From positions 114,578-178,577 of the forward strand of contig JAFZRE010000026.1 of NCBI GenBank assembly GCA_017620015.1: a DNA stretch of 64,000 nucleotides, in the 5' to 3' direction. Position numbers and translations under genes: made by a program. Positions 33,212 through 42,545 of this stretch are shown here, piece after piece (the stretch's first letter is position 1; each line of letters opens with the position of its first letter). Under the pieces are notes generated by a model. That model made no database searches. It was not told the DNA's origin and worked only from the letters and a program-made list of their open reading frames with translations. This DNA comes from Bacteroidales bacterium (GTDB taxonomy: Bacteria > Bacteroidota > Bacteroidia > Bacteroidales > ML635J-15).

Positions 33212-35098
33212 CTAACGCATTATAAGTATTTTTACCGTCTCAAAAACTTCCTTGTCGGAATATGGACGAACGAAATATGTGCCTTCGGGCAGACCGCTTA
33301 CATTTATTATGGTTTCGCTTCCCGACTGCATAACCAATCTACCAAGATTGTCGTAAATCATCACTCCGCTGAAATCATAATTGCTTTCGATGTATATCTC
33401 CGTTGTTGCAGGATTGGGATAAATGCTGCATTGCGGAGCAATATGTTCTATCGGAGCAGAAGCGTCCTGTCTTAATTCGTAGCCGAAAACGGGACGAATC
33501 ATAAGTGCGCCCGAAATTATTGAGTTCTGCCAAGTTCCCGAAACGTTGTAGAAAATCTTGTCGTGGGCATCGTTTTCGGTATCGAGACCGCAGTTGAGCA
33601 TATCGTTGGTTGTCTTTATCCAGCCTACATAAAAAGGACCATTGATAACTACAGCTGTGTCGAGCGGATAATAGACATATCCGTTAAGTTCGTTTGCGAA
33701 TGACGGACGCACTCCTAGACGGCTTACAATCGTATCGCCAGGAACTCCGTTATTGTTTTCCCATACGGTGAGGTAAAAATATTTTACATTGCCGTCGCCT
33801 TGTGTACGGTTGAAATAGATGTAAACTCCGTAGAGCGTATCTGTCATGTAAGGTTCGAACTTGTATGCCAGGCTTGCATTTGCCGTTCCTTGTCCCGAAA
33901 TACCATAGCCTTTTTCGGCTGTTCCATCGTCGTAGGCATAGAAGTTCTTGAAATCCTGATAGAACCTTACGGTGTCGTTCCAGCGATAATATTCGCGTAC
34001 TTGTGCAACATCGGTCTTGAGATTGGCTCTGATAAGGAATTTAGCAGAATCCTCAGCCTGATAGCTTTCATCGTTGAAGAAATAACAGAATTTCTTGGTG
34101 TAGCTTATTTCTTCGTTGCCATTGATGTTTTCACTATCGTCGCCACAATGATAGTCGATATATGTTCGTGCCGGTATCAGCGATGAGGTTTCGTCCTTGT
34201 CGTACACGTCGTACTGGCGGTTGATGTTGTGTGTGGCGTTCTGCAGATTGGCATACGAGAATGTTATTGAATCGTAAACAGCCGTTCTGCCTTTATGCAA
34301 GAAATGGCTCCATGGCACCTGCCTGTAATCTTTCAGGAACGGGCCAACATTCTTTATCATTGCAACGTCCTCGATGATGGTGTCGTCGTAGGTACGGTTT
34401 GTGTCGAGAATGATAAAATCCAAGTTCCACTGGTCAACGTTACTCTGCCAGCTCGGTTCGTAGTTTGAACTGATGCTCACATAGTTGAGGAAGCGGAAGC
34501 GGAAACCTTTCTGCAGCCAAATGGAATCGCGTACAGGAATCAGCACTTGTTCGAAATTGCTCATGGCAGCACCACCGCCAACCCTCCAAACGCTACGCCA
34601 TTCATCGTCGGCAACAGAATAGAACTGTAGCACGAGCGAATCTCTCAATTCAGGCATATTGCCATTTCCGCCGCATTGGTAGAAAAAGCTTAAATAAATG
34701 GAATCTGAAGCATTGCGCTGCAAGTTTATCGGTTTTGAAGTAAGATAGTCGGCTATATCCGACATTCCTATTGGCAAGGTAGCGTAAACTCTTCCGTACT
34801 CGTCAAGTGCATCTAGTGTTGCAACACCTATCGAAATAGGATTCTTTCCGACCGAATTGTTTATGTAGGCATATCTATCATCCCACTTCGATGAATCTGG
34901 ATACATGTGCGAAGCGGAAAAGTCGTCGAAGAACGGCAGTTCCAGTGTGTCGGATGTTGCCACCTTGCAGCCGTATTTAGCAAAATAGCGTGCACTATAG
35001 TCGCTAAGTGCTGGATTTCCACAGTCGATTACAACCTCCTGCGAATAGAGGCAAATCGTGCAGATGGCAAAAATTAATATTGACACTAACCTTTTCAT
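33212..35098 (-). CDS. Secreted protein with T9SS C-terminal sorting domain
   Basis: A 628-aa protein with a signal peptide (ending CLYSQ) and a C-terminal type A T9SS sorting domain (about 555-628: CSIYPNPATTEIYI, GRLVMQSG, LPEGTYFVRP). The body is beta-rich with many aromatic and Asp/Asn residues. One region (TLYGVYIYFNRTQGDG) resembles jelly-roll surface proteins. It is expected to cross the outer membrane by T9SS and be surface-attached or released. It lies between rluD and the PASTA gene. Confidence 0.85.
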   Translation of the reverse strand: MKRLVSILIFAICTICLYSQEVVIDCGNPALSDYSARYFAKYGCKVATSDTLELPFFDDFSASHMYPDSSKWDDRYAYINNSVGKNPISIGVATLDALDEYGRVYATLPIGMSDIADYLTSKPINLQRNASDSIYLSFFYQCGGNGNMPELRDSLVLQFYSVADDEWRSVWRVGGGAAMSNFEQVLIPVRDSIWLQKGFRFRFLNYVSISSNYEPSWQSNVDQWNLDFIILDTNRTYDDTIIEDVAMIKNVGPFLKDYRQVPWSHFLHKGRTAVYDSITFSYANLQNATHNINRQYDVYDKDETSSLIPARTYIDYHCGDDSENINGNEEISYTKKFCYFFNDESYQAEDSAKFLIRANLKTDVAQVREYYRWNDTVRFYQDFKNFYAYDDGTAEKGYGISGQGTANASLAYKFEPYMTDTLYGVYIYFNRTQGDGNVKYFYLTVWENNNGVPGDTIVSRLGVRPSFANELNGYVYYPLDTAVVINGPFYVGWIKTTNDMLNCGLDTENDAHDKIFYNVSGTWQNSIISGALMIRPVFGYELRQDASAPIEHIAPQCSIYPNPATTEIYIESNYDFSGVMIYDNLGRLVMQSGSETIINVSGLPEGTYFVRPYSDKEVFETVKILIMR

Positions 35099-35113
35099 AC
35101 AGCGACGTTTAGA

Positions 35114-35779
35114 TTATTCATCAAAATTGGTGCCATTGGTCTCTGCTGGAGTTTCGTCCAACTTGCTCATTTCTTCGAGGGTTGAAGTTTTTTCTTCTTC
35201 CTCATCTTCATCCTCCTCTTTTGAGTTCGGGTCGCGACCAGCAACGACAAAGTCGATTCGAGAACCTTGCTTGATTTCTGTTCCCGGCTCAATCGGACGT
35301 CCGTTGTACATCTGCTTCAGCACAATGTTTACAACTTCACCATCTTTCTGCCATTTTACAGAACCTTTTCTCAACTTGGAATGTTTCAGGCGGGCATCAA
35401 GCACCTTGTATTGTTCGCCTACGAACGATGGCATTCTGACAAGGATTTCATCTCTTGTGTTTACCTTGATGTAAACTGTACGTCCGTGCTTCACGAGCGA
35501 TTCCTTTGGTGGATTCTGTTCAACGACAACTCCCTTTGGTAAAGAATCGATGAATAGGGTATCGACGACTTCACAACCGAAATCTTCGTCATCTAGCAAC
35601 TTGATGGCTTCGTCGGCATCCAAACCAACGACTGTCGGCACTGTCACCGAATCTCCGTGGCGTGTACACGACTTCAGGCTTAACATTAGAATGACTACCG
35701 CGATGACAAAAAGCAATATGATTCCCAATATGTTGAACCAAAAAGCCTTGCTGAATATAAAATTAAAAAACTTCTTCAT
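35114..35779 (-). CDS. PASTA-domain membrane protein
   Basis: A 221-aa protein: an N-terminal transmembrane helix (about 10-32), then PASTA repeats (VPTVVGLDADEAIKLLDDE, VRMPSFVGEQYKVLDARLKH and a third incomplete repeat), ending in an acidic, disordered tail rich in Glu/Asp. PASTA domains bind cell-wall fragments. In Bacteroidota this short form sits with rluD and often ddl, so a cell-wall role is likely. The start is MKKFFNFIF at 35779, with six extra codons in the longer frame. Confidence 0.85.
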   Translation of the reverse strand: MKKFFNFIFSKAFWFNILGIILLFVIAVVILMLSLKSCTRHGDSVTVPTVVGLDADEAIKLLDDEDFGCEVVDTLFIDSLPKGVVVEQNPPKESLVKHGRTVYIKVNTRDEILVRMPSFVGEQYKVLDARLKHSKLRKGSVKWQKDGEVVNIVLKQMYNGRPIEPGTEIKQGSRIDFVVAGRDPNSKEEDEDEEEEKTSTLEEMSKLDETPAETNGTNFDE

Positions 35780-35913
35780 GTCTATACAAAAAATCAAGCC
35801 GTAAAGATAATACTTTTTATCGAATCAACAGCATTGTGTCGGCAAACATAAATTTTAACTGCCGACAGAACATATAACGAACAAAAAGCGAATTAATTTT
35901 ATTCAAAATGAAT

Positions 35914-35921
35914 TATTTTTG
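35914..35921 (+). promoter_or_regulatory. -7 box TATTTTTG for DAHP synthase/chorismate mutase
   Basis: It lies 17 nt before the ATG at 35939, a good TAnnTTTG match. Confidence 0.65.
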
Positions 35922-35938
35922 CGCGAAATTAAAAACTG

Positions 35939-36970
35939 ATGGCGGAACGACTTATGCTGATATGTGGTCCATGCAGTGCCGAAAGCGAAGAGCAGGTGCT
36001 TGAAACGGCAAGAGAACTAAAAAATCTTGTCGACCCAGACTATTTTCGTGCGGGAATATGGAAGCCGCGTACTCGTCCCGACTCGTTTGAGGGCGTGGGA
36101 GAAAAAGGGCTTGCTTGGATGAAGCGTGTGCAGGACGAACTTAAAGTTCCTGTAATCACAGAAGTAGCCAATGCCAGTCATGTTGAGAGAATTGCTGAAT
36201 ACGGCTTCAAGGCGTTCTGGATAGGTGCGCGGACTGTTGCCAATCCGTTTTCGGTACAGGAAATTGCCGAAGCTGCCAAGGGCTACGGTTTCAAGGTTTT
36301 TGTAAAGAATCCCACAAACCCCGATATCGACTTATGGTGCGGTGCGATAGAACGTTTCCAAAAGCTTGGATTTGAGGACATAGTTGCCGTAAGTCGTGGG
36401 TTCTATCCGTTTGCCGAGACTAAGCTTCGTAATCTGCCATGTTGGGAGATCCCCATTGAACTTGCCCGTCGTATGCCAGATCTGAAAATCATCTGCGACC
36501 CGAGCCATATTGCTGGTGATACCAGATACATTGCTGAAATCGCACAGCAGGCGATAAACCTAAATATGGTAGGACTGATGATGGAATCGCACTGCTGTCC
36601 ATCTAATGCACTGAGTGATAGAAATCAGCAACTTACGCCTAAGGAGCTTAAGTCGCTCATGGATGGGCTGAAGATAAAGCATTCGGTAATTGACGACCGT
36701 AATTTCGAGATGGAGCTTGAAACTTTACGAAGTAAGATAGATGTTCTTGATTACCAATTGATTGATATTTTAAAGCAGCGTTTTGCCATTACAAATGAAA
36801 TTGGTGAAATAAAGAAGTTGCGCAACGTAGCAGTTTTACAAATCGACCGCTGGAAAAAAGTTCTTGAATCGAGGAGTGAATATGCTGAGGAACAAGGACT
36901 TTCGCGAGAAATGGTTGCAACCTTGTTTTCCGAAATACACAAGGAATCAATCAAGGAGCAGAGCGAATAG
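35939..36970 (+). CDS. Bifunctional DAHP synthase / chorismate mutase
   Basis: A 343-aa fusion: an N-terminal type I-beta (KDO8P-like) DAHP synthase (about 1-255; CGPCSAES, GIWKPRTRPDSFEG, VKNPTNPD, CDPSHIAGD) and a C-terminal AroQ-class chorismate mutase (about 262-343; LRSKIDVLDYQLIDILKQRF). The first part begins the shikimate pathway. The second converts chorismate to prephenate and may give feedback control of the fused synthase. This architecture is common in Bacteroidetes. Confidence 0.93.
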   Translation: MAERLMLICGPCSAESEEQVLETARELKNLVDPDYFRAGIWKPRTRPDSFEGVGEKGLAWMKRVQDELKVPVITEVANASHVERIAEYGFKAFWIGARTVANPFSVQEIAEAAKGYGFKVFVKNPTNPDIDLWCGAIERFQKLGFEDIVAVSRGFYPFAETKLRNLPCWEIPIELARRMPDLKIICDPSHIAGDTRYIAEIAQQAINLNMVGLMMESHCCPSNALSDRNQQLTPKELKSLMDGLKIKHSVIDDRNFEMELETLRSKIDVLDYQLIDILKQRFAITNEIGEIKKLRNVAVLQIDRWKKVLESRSEYAEEQGLSREMVATLFSEIHKESIKEQSE

Positions 36971-37023
36971 AAGATTTTTTTCCAAAAAAGTTTCTTAGTT
37001 GGTGCCATTTTGAAAAAATGTTG

Positions 37024-37031
37024 TACTTTTG
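37024..37031 (+). promoter_or_regulatory. -7 box TACTTTTG for rpsP-rimM
   Basis: It lies 58 nt before the rpsP ATG and leaves a short leader containing GCAGTTCGGGTAACTGC, an imperfect hairpin. Confidence 0.65.
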
Positions 37032-37088
37032 CGCCCGCAGTTCGGGTAACTGCGAGTTTAAGTTATTTAATTTTTTAAAATTTATTTT

Positions 37089-37646
37089 ATGTCAGTAAAA
37101 TTAAGACTTTCAAGGCACGGACGTAAGGCAAGAGCTTTCTACCACATCGTCGTTGCCGACAGCAGATCACCACGTGATGGTAGATTTATTGAAAAACTCG
37201 GAACTTACAATCCGATGACAAACCCTGCAACAATCGATTTGAATTTCGATTCTGCATTGGCATGGCTCCAGAAGGGTGCTCAGCCAACCGAAACCGTAAG
37301 ACGCATTTTGTCGTACAAGGGCGTTCTTATGAAGAAACACCTTCTCGAAGGCGTAAAGAAGGGTGCTTTCAACGAGGCAGAAGCAGAAAGACGTTTCAAT
37401 GCATGGTTGGACGAAAAGAACATCAAGGTTAGCAACAAGAAGAGCGAACTCGCAGCAGCTAAGAAGGCTGACGAAAAGGCTAGACTTGAAGCAGAAACCA
37501 AGGTCAAGGAACAGCGTGCTGAAGCTATCGCTAAGAAGCGTGCAGAAGCTATGGCTGCTCTCGAAGAGGCAGCAAAGGAAGCAGCTGCTGAAGCAAATGC
37601 AGAAGAAACTGCAGAAGAAGCTCCAGCTGAAACTCCAGCAGAATAA
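37089..37646 (+). CDS. rpsP: 30S ribosomal protein S16
   Basis: A 185-aa S16. The core domain is the first 85-90 residues ([36 protein letters not shown]). The rest is an Ala/Glu/Lys-rich helical tail ending in repeated [14 protein letters not shown]. Most bacterial S16 proteins are 80-100 aa, but tails like this occur in Bacteroidetes. rimM follows 3 nt downstream, a normal pairing. Confidence 0.95.
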   Translation: MSVKLRLSRHGRKARAFYHIVVADSRSPRDGRFIEKLGTYNPMTNPATIDLNFDSALAWLQKGAQPTETVRRILSYKGVLMKKHLLEGVKKGAFNEAEAERRFNAWLDEKNIKVSNKKSELAAAKKADEKARLEAETKVKEQRAEAIAKKRAEAMAALEEAAKEAAAEANAEETAEEAPAETPAE

Positions 37647-37649
37647 GCT

Positions 37650-38180
37650 ATGCTGTTTGACAACAAGGAGTTGGTTGAAATTGCTCAGGTTGCAAAGACC
37701 TACGGACTCAATGGCCATCTCAGCCTAAAGTTCGACAACAGTTTCTCCGACGACTTGCTTGACGAAGAAATACCGGTATTCCTTCTTATCGAAGGTTTAC
37801 CGGTTCCTTTTTTTGTAGAGGACTATAAAAATTCTGGTGGCTATGTCGCCACAAAATTCAAATATATCGATAGTGCCGAAGCTGCTGAAAAATATGTAGG
37901 CTGTAAGGTGCTGGTGTTTGCCGAAGATGTGCAGGACGAAGAGGAATTTGACGAGGAACTTGAACTGGTGGGCTACAAGGTTTTCGATGCGCATCGCGGA
38001 TTTGTCGGTGAGATTGCCGATTTTAACCTAATTCCTGGAAATCCAGTCTTCGAAACCGACTTCAACGGCAAGACAATAATTATCCCATATACCGAAGACA
38101 TAGTCGTTGGCATCGACGACGATAAGCAGGAAGTTTATATTGATGCTCCCGAAGGACTGATAGATTTGTATTTGGAGTAG
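37650..38180 (+). CDS. rimM: Ribosome maturation factor RimM
   Basis: A 176-aa protein needed for 16S processing and S19 assembly. The N-terminal RimM barrel contains VAKTYGLNGHLSLKF, and the C-terminal PRC-barrel contains GYKVFDAHRGFVGEI and IPYTEDIVVGID. The start is 3 nt after the rpsP stop. An acidic loop (DVQDEEEFDEELE) joins the domains. Confidence 0.93.
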   Translation: MLFDNKELVEIAQVAKTYGLNGHLSLKFDNSFSDDLLDEEIPVFLLIEGLPVPFFVEDYKNSGGYVATKFKYIDSAEAAEKYVGCKVLVFAEDVQDEEEFDEELELVGYKVFDAHRGFVGEIADFNLIPGNPVFETDFNGKTIIIPYTEDIVVGIDDDKQEVYIDAPEGLIDLYLE

Positions 38181-38481
38181 GGGAGACGCTTAGAAATGTT
38201 TCAAAGTTTCTCGCTTCGCGGTTTCTGAGTTTCTATGTTTCTGGTTGTTTGAAATGGTTTGAAGTAGTTTAAAGTTGTTTGAAATTGTTATAAACAACAT
38301 TAAACTCAGAAACGGCGTCAGCCATATAAACCCAGAAACGTGAAACCTAGAAACGGCGTCAGCCATAGAACGGCGCAGCCATTCAAACAGCGTCAGCCTC
38401 AAACGGCGTAGCCATTGAAACACAACAAAAAATGGTCACACCCGAGAGCATGACCACTATAATAATAAAAAGGAGGGCTAA
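38181..38481. repeat. Repeat-rich intergenic region with GAAACGGCG-AGCCAT units
   Basis: From 38310 to 38420 there are at least four degenerate copies of a unit close to GAAACGGCGTCAGCCAT, preceded by TTGTTTGAAATGGTTTGAA-like words that also occur at 58100. Spacing is irregular. No gene is seen. Confidence 0.65.
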
Positions 38482-39483
38482 TTAGTCACCCAAGGTTGCA
38501 ACCATGACAGCCTTGATGGTGTGCATACGGTTTTCAGCTTCGTCGAATACGATTGATGCTTCTGATTCGAATACATCTTCGGTAACTTCGATTCCGTCGA
38601 GACCGAACTGCTTGTTAACGTCGCGTCCAACCTGAGTTTCGAGGTTGTGGTATGCTGGCAAGCAGTGCATGAACTTGCACTTCGGGTTGCCTGTCATCTT
38701 CATCATTTCCTTGTTAACCTGGTAAGGCTTCAAGAGTTTGATACGTTCTTTCCAAACTTCTACTGGTTCTCCCATCGATACCCAAACATCGGTATAGAGG
38801 AAGTCGCAACCCTTAACACCCTTTGCAACGTCGTCGGTAACAGTTACCTTAGCACCGGTTTCCTTTGCAATCTTCTTGCAGGTGTCGATGAGTTCCTTGC
38901 TCGGCTGTAATTTCTTAGGAGCAACGATACGAACGTCCATACCCATCTTTGCACCACCAACCATCAACGAGTTACCCATGTTGAAACGAGCATCGCCGAG
39001 GTAAGCGTAAGTAACCTGGTTGAGAGGCTTGTCAACGTGTTCGCTCATAGTGAGGAAGTCGGCAAGTATCTGTGTCGGGTGGAATTCGTTGGTCAAGCCG
39101 TTCCATACTGGTACGCCAGCGTACTTAGCAAGTTCTTCAACGGTTTCCTGCTTGAAACCACGGTATTCGATACCATCATACATTCTACCGAGAACGCGAG
39201 CTGTGTCCTTCATCGATTCCTTAACGCCAATCTGCGAACCTGTAGGTCCGAGGTAGGTTACGTGTGCACCCTGGTCGTAAGCTGCAGTTTCGAATGCGCA
39301 GCGAGTACGAGTTGAGGTCTTTTCGAATATGAGGGCGATGTTCTTGCCCTTCATGGTCGGTTGTTCTGTTCCAGCATATTTTGCTCTCTTAAGGTCGCGA
39401 GCCAAATCAAGCATATACTGAATCTCTTTTGGTGTGAAGTCCAATAACTTCAGGAAACTTCTGTTTCTTAAATTAAAAGCCAT
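38482..39483 (-). CDS. argF: Ornithine carbamoyltransferase
   Basis: A 333-aa transferase joining ornithine and carbamoyl phosphate to citrulline, or catalysing the reverse. The carbamoyl-phosphate loop STRTR (57-61), HPTQ in the FHPTQILAD block, HCLPA near 270 and the SMG ornithine loop in VWVSMGEP identify OTC, not putrescine carbamoyltransferase. The gene follows carbamate kinase by 30 nt, so it may be the catabolic arcB type that makes ATP from citrulline. arcA (arginine deiminase) is not in the window. Confidence 0.93.
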   Translation of the reverse strand: MAFNLRNRSFLKLLDFTPKEIQYMLDLARDLKRAKYAGTEQPTMKGKNIALIFEKTSTRTRCAFETAAYDQGAHVTYLGPTGSQIGVKESMKDTARVLGRMYDGIEYRGFKQETVEELAKYAGVPVWNGLTNEFHPTQILADFLTMSEHVDKPLNQVTYAYLGDARFNMGNSLMVGGAKMGMDVRIVAPKKLQPSKELIDTCKKIAKETGAKVTVTDDVAKGVKGCDFLYTDVWVSMGEPVEVWKERIKLLKPYQVNKEMMKMTGNPKCKFMHCLPAYHNLETQVGRDVNKQFGLDGIEVTEDVFESEASIVFDEAENRMHTIKAVMVATLGD

Positions 39484-39513
39484 AACTAATTTTATTTAAA
39501 GTACTTTAAAAAT

Positions 39514-40464
39514 TTATTTCACTATTCTTGTTCCAGCATCAGGATTTCCTAGTTGACCAGCTTCGGTTATGATGCACGACTTACCACCGTTTTCAACGAA
39601 ATACAATGCAGCACGAATCTTCGGAGCCATGCTACCTTCGGTAAAGTGACCTTCGGCGAGGTATTTCTTTGCTTCATCAACGGTAATGGTGTCCAACTGC
39701 TTCTCTTCCGGAGTGTGGAAATTAAGGCAAACCTTTGGAACATCGGTAAGAATATAAAATTCGTCGGCACCAATCTGTATTGCAAGCAGCGATGAAGCCA
39801 AATCCTTGTCAATAACTGCGTCTATTCCGTGGTATTCGCCCTTGTCGTTTACGTAAACCGGGATACCACCACCGCCAACGGTAACAACGATGTTTCCTTT
39901 TTCAGCAAGGTCCTTTACTATGTCCTTGTTGTTGATTTCGATAGGCTTAGGCGATGCGACAACCTTTCTCCATCCTTTGCCCTTCGGGTCCTTTGCGTAC
40001 GAATCCTGTGGATTCTTTGCCTTCAGAGCATTCATTTCCTCTTCGGTGTAGTAAGGACCGATAGGTTTGGTCGGATTTGCAAAGCCCTTGTCGTTTTTGT
40101 CAACGACAACCTGAGTAACCAAAGTTACGATATTCTTGTTAAGCTTGTGGCTTGTGAGTACGTTCTTGAACTGCTGTTCGATGACGTATCCGATGAATCC
40201 TTGAGAGTATGCACCGCACACAGCAAGCGGCATTTCGGGAAGGCCGTAAACCTTCTCGCCAGCGTTGTTCTGCAGAAGGATGTTTCCAACCTGCGGACCG
40301 TTGCCATGACCTATAACTATATTGTAGTCGCGCTTTACGAGGTCGAGAAGACTCTCGCAAGTCTTGTAAACGTTTGATTCCTGTTCTTCTATTGTGCCTT
40401 TCTGGCCGGCTCTAAGTAGAGCATTTCCGCCAAAGGCTACAACTGCCAATTTCTTGTTCAACAT
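39514..40464 (-). CDS. arcC: Carbamate kinase
   Basis: A 316-aa amino-acid-kinase-fold enzyme that makes ATP and carbamate from carbamoyl phosphate and ADP. Recognisable blocks are VVAFGGNALL, GHGNGPQVGN, VTVGGGGIPV and FTEGSMAPKI. It is first in a two-gene operon with the OTC gene. A -7 box is at 40493-40500. Confidence 0.94.
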   Translation of the reverse strand: MLNKKLAVVAFGGNALLRAGQKGTIEEQESNVYKTCESLLDLVKRDYNIVIGHGNGPQVGNILLQNNAGEKVYGLPEMPLAVCGAYSQGFIGYVIEQQFKNVLTSHKLNKNIVTLVTQVVVDKNDKGFANPTKPIGPYYTEEEMNALKAKNPQDSYAKDPKGKGWRKVVASPKPIEINNKDIVKDLAEKGNIVVTVGGGGIPVYVNDKGEYHGIDAVIDKDLASSLLAIQIGADEFYILTDVPKVCLNFHTPEEKQLDTITVDEAKKYLAEGHFTEGSMAPKIRAALYFVENGGKSCIITEAGQLGNPDAGTRIVK

Positions 40465-40492
40465 ATTGTTTCGCTTTTTTTAATTGAAACTG

Positions 40493-40500
40493 CAAAACTA
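40493..40500 (-). promoter_or_regulatory. -7 box TAGTTTTG for arcC-OTC
   Basis: It lies 29 nt upstream of the carbamate kinase ATG. Confidence 0.55.
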
Positions 40501-40563
40501 TACTTTTTTTATCAAATGCCAATAGTGTTTTATAGCATGATTTCGTCGGCATCTCTCCCTTTC

Positions 40564-41163
40564 TTAAAATTCATATTTGATACCAATGTATTCGCTTAAA
40601 TTAACCCTTTCCAATATAAGAAAGAAGCCCCCATACGACCCGAATCCAGTTCCTGCATATATATGCAAGTTAGGAATAGCTTCGTAATCAACGCCGAATG
40701 ATGCCGTATTGTTTACCATGATTTCGGTTTTCGTTACGCCACCAGGCAATCCAAGTTGACGATGACGGTATTCAACCCAAAAGATTGAGAAATGGAACTG
40801 TCCAAAAATCCTGAAGTTGTGAAGAAGTTCCTTTGAATAATATCTGTACCCAAATTGCAAACCGAAAGCCTTATTATCATATTTATCATTTCCTATAGGC
40901 GCGGGTTGAAAAACGTGAGAGAGCAACGGACCTATATATAAGTTATGATTATTTATTCGATAAGAAAATGCAGGTGCGTGATGCAAAACATCAATAATGT
41001 AATCGGGTTTTCTATTTTTGTTATATACATAGAAATCGTAGGAAAGCGTGTATTGAATGCCAAAACTTGATTTTTTTGCTTCCTGGGAATATAAATTAAT
41101 AGCTGTAATAACTATTATAAAGGAGAGCAATATTTTTTTGAAAATCATATACAAGTCCCTCAT
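40564..41163 (-). CDS. Small outer-membrane beta-barrel-like protein
   Basis: About 199 aa (alternative start 41148), with a signal peptide IFKKILLSFIIVITAINLYSQ-like (residues about 6-26). The rest alternates hydrophobic and polar residues in strands such as YTLSYDFYVYN, GLQFGYRYYSKEL and FGVDYEAIPNLHIYAGTG, and ends in an aromatic residue (IGIKYEF), as outer-membrane barrels do. No specific family was recognised. It follows the nitrilase gene by about 10 nt. Confidence 0.65.
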   Translation of the reverse strand: MRDLYMIFKKILLSFIIVITAINLYSQEAKKSSFGIQYTLSYDFYVYNKNRKPDYIIDVLHHAPAFSYRINNHNLYIGPLLSHVFQPAPIGNDKYDNKAFGLQFGYRYYSKELLHNFRIFGQFHFSIFWVEYRHRQLGLPGGVTKTEIMVNNTASFGVDYEAIPNLHIYAGTGFGSYGGFFLILERVNLSEYIGIKYEF

Positions 41164-41173
41164 AATTTTACTT

Positions 41174-41935
41174 CTAAACAGAGAACTCATCGGCATCGCT
41201 CCATGCGGGGAATTTCTCACGGAACTGCCGTAAAGCCTCAATATCAAGTTTTTCCGTAAGGACAAACTCCTCGTTGTCGGGACAGCGCCCTACATACTCG
41301 CCCTTGAAATCGATTATGCAGCTTCCACCGTCGTAGTGCAAGCCGTTGCCATCATCGCCAACGCGGTTCACGCCAATTACATACGACTGATTCTCAATAG
41401 CCCTTGCCTTGAGCAAAGTGTCGAAAACCTTGCGACGGCTGTCGGGCCAGTTTGCAACATAGAAAATCACATCGTAGTCGTTGCGGTTGCGGCTCCACAC
41501 TGGGAAACGAAGGTCGTAGCATACCTGGAGCAAAATTCTATATCCTTTGTACTCGACTATCACGCGATTTTCTCCTTGCGAAAACATATCGGCTTCGCCG
41601 CCAAAGCGGAACAGGTGTCGCTTGTCGTAGCGCAAAATTCCGCCATCGGGCTTTACGAAAAGGAAAGAATTGTAATATTTTCCACCATCTCGCAGGATAA
41701 GTGACCCGCAAATTGCAGCATGGTATTTTGCTGCCAGCGACTTCATTGCATCAACGATTTGTCCATAAATGGTTTCGCCAAGTTCGTCAACTTCGTTGCA
41801 GAAGCCGGTGGCAAACATTTCGGGAAGCACATAGATGTCGGATCCTTGGTTCTCGTCGATTCTGTGTGCGATGGTCTCAAGGTTGGCGTGCTTGTCCTTC
41901 CAGAGCGTATCTAATTGGAACAGACTAATTTTCAT
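41174..41935 (-). CDS. Nitrilase-superfamily amidase (omega-amidase/YafV-like)
   Basis: A 253-aa hydrolase of carbon-nitrogen bonds. The catalytic Glu (VLPEMFATGF), Lys (RYDKRHLFRFGGE) and Cys (LLQVCYDLRFPVWSRN) are present. The FRFGGE and DLRFP context matches omega-amidases that process alpha-ketoglutaramate or ketosuccinamate. The start at 41935 overlaps the acyltransferase end, and the ATG at 41947 is an alternative. Confidence 0.85.
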   Translation of the reverse strand: MKISLFQLDTLWKDKHANLETIAHRIDENQGSDIYVLPEMFATGFCNEVDELGETIYGQIVDAMKSLAAKYHAAICGSLILRDGGKYYNSFLFVKPDGGILRYDKRHLFRFGGEADMFSQGENRVIVEYKGYRILLQVCYDLRFPVWSRNRNDYDVIFYVANWPDSRRKVFDTLLKARAIENQSYVIGVNRVGDDGNGLHYDGGSCIIDFKGEYVGRCPDNEEFVLTEKLDIEALRQFREKFPAWSDADEFSV

Positions 41936-42473
41936 CTGGTGTAGCATCAAAACAACCTTTGTTACGACCTTCCATATCGGCGTAAACGGCTTTCGCTCGG
42001 TTCATAATCTCCTTGTCGTCGCCCGACATATCGAGTTCGCACTTAATGCCCATCGAATGTGTCTTGTAGTCGATAAATCCACAATACACAGGCACATTAG
42101 CGTTCTTGGCCATCTTTATGAATCCACGCTTCCAGTTCTTCACCTTTTTGCGCGTGCCTTCGGGGCACATTACGAGAATAAAGTTGTCGTTTTTCTCGTA
42201 TGCTTCTACAACCTGACGAATCTGTCCAACCTTCTTGCTACGGTCGATAGGCACAGCGCCCAAAGCACGCAAAATCGGCGACAGCGGCCACTTGAACATT
42301 TCGGCTTTCATCAGGAATTTCGGCTTGTAGCCGCAGCTTGAAAAGTACAACTTTCCATGAATGAAATCAATCATGCTGGTGTGTGGAGCCATAACAACCA
42401 AGGCCTTGGTCATTTCGGGGGCTTCCACCACGTTCCACCCGCGAATAAAGAACCGTGAAAATTTTCTTCCCAT
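41925..42473 (-). CDS. PlsC-like acyltransferase (short)
   Basis: A 182-aa acyltransferase with the HX4D motif APHTSMIDF and the acceptor motif CPEGTRKKV. It belongs to the 1-acylglycerol-3-phosphate acyltransferase superfamily, and the substrate is unclear. The longer frame from 42512 would begin inside the palindromic DNA at 42501-42528, so the ATG at 42473 is preferred. It is co-directional with the nitrilase gene, overlapping its start. Confidence 0.82.
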   Translation of the reverse strand: MGRKFSRFFIRGWNVVEAPEMTKALVVMAPHTSMIDFIHGKLYFSSCGYKPKFLMKAEMFKWPLSPILRALGAVPIDRSKKVGQIRQVVEAYEKNDNFILVMCPEGTRKKVKNWKRGFIKMAKNANVPVYCGFIDYKTHSMGIKCELDMSGDDKEIMNRAKAVYADMEGRNKGCFDATPDEN

Positions 42474-42500
42474 TTTCCTTTTGTTTTTATTTGATAATCC

Positions 42501-42528
42501 GTAGCGACGCAATGCATTGCGCCGCTAC
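42501..42528. repeat. 28-nt near-perfect palindrome GTAGCGACGCAATG / CATTGCGCCGCTAC
   Basis: The arms match except for one A/C position. This is a typical GTAGCG-type dispersed hairpin. The same style appears at 58072. Confidence 0.7.
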
Positions 42529-42545
42529 AAATTGTCCATTGTCAA

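Noticed and set aside
38310..38420. CRISPR array
   Set aside because: Degenerate units of uneven spacing, no constant repeat length and no cas genes.
38482..39483. Putrescine carbamoyltransferase
   Set aside because: The SMG ornithine loop and the E. coli-like HCLPA region fit ornithine carbamoyltransferase.
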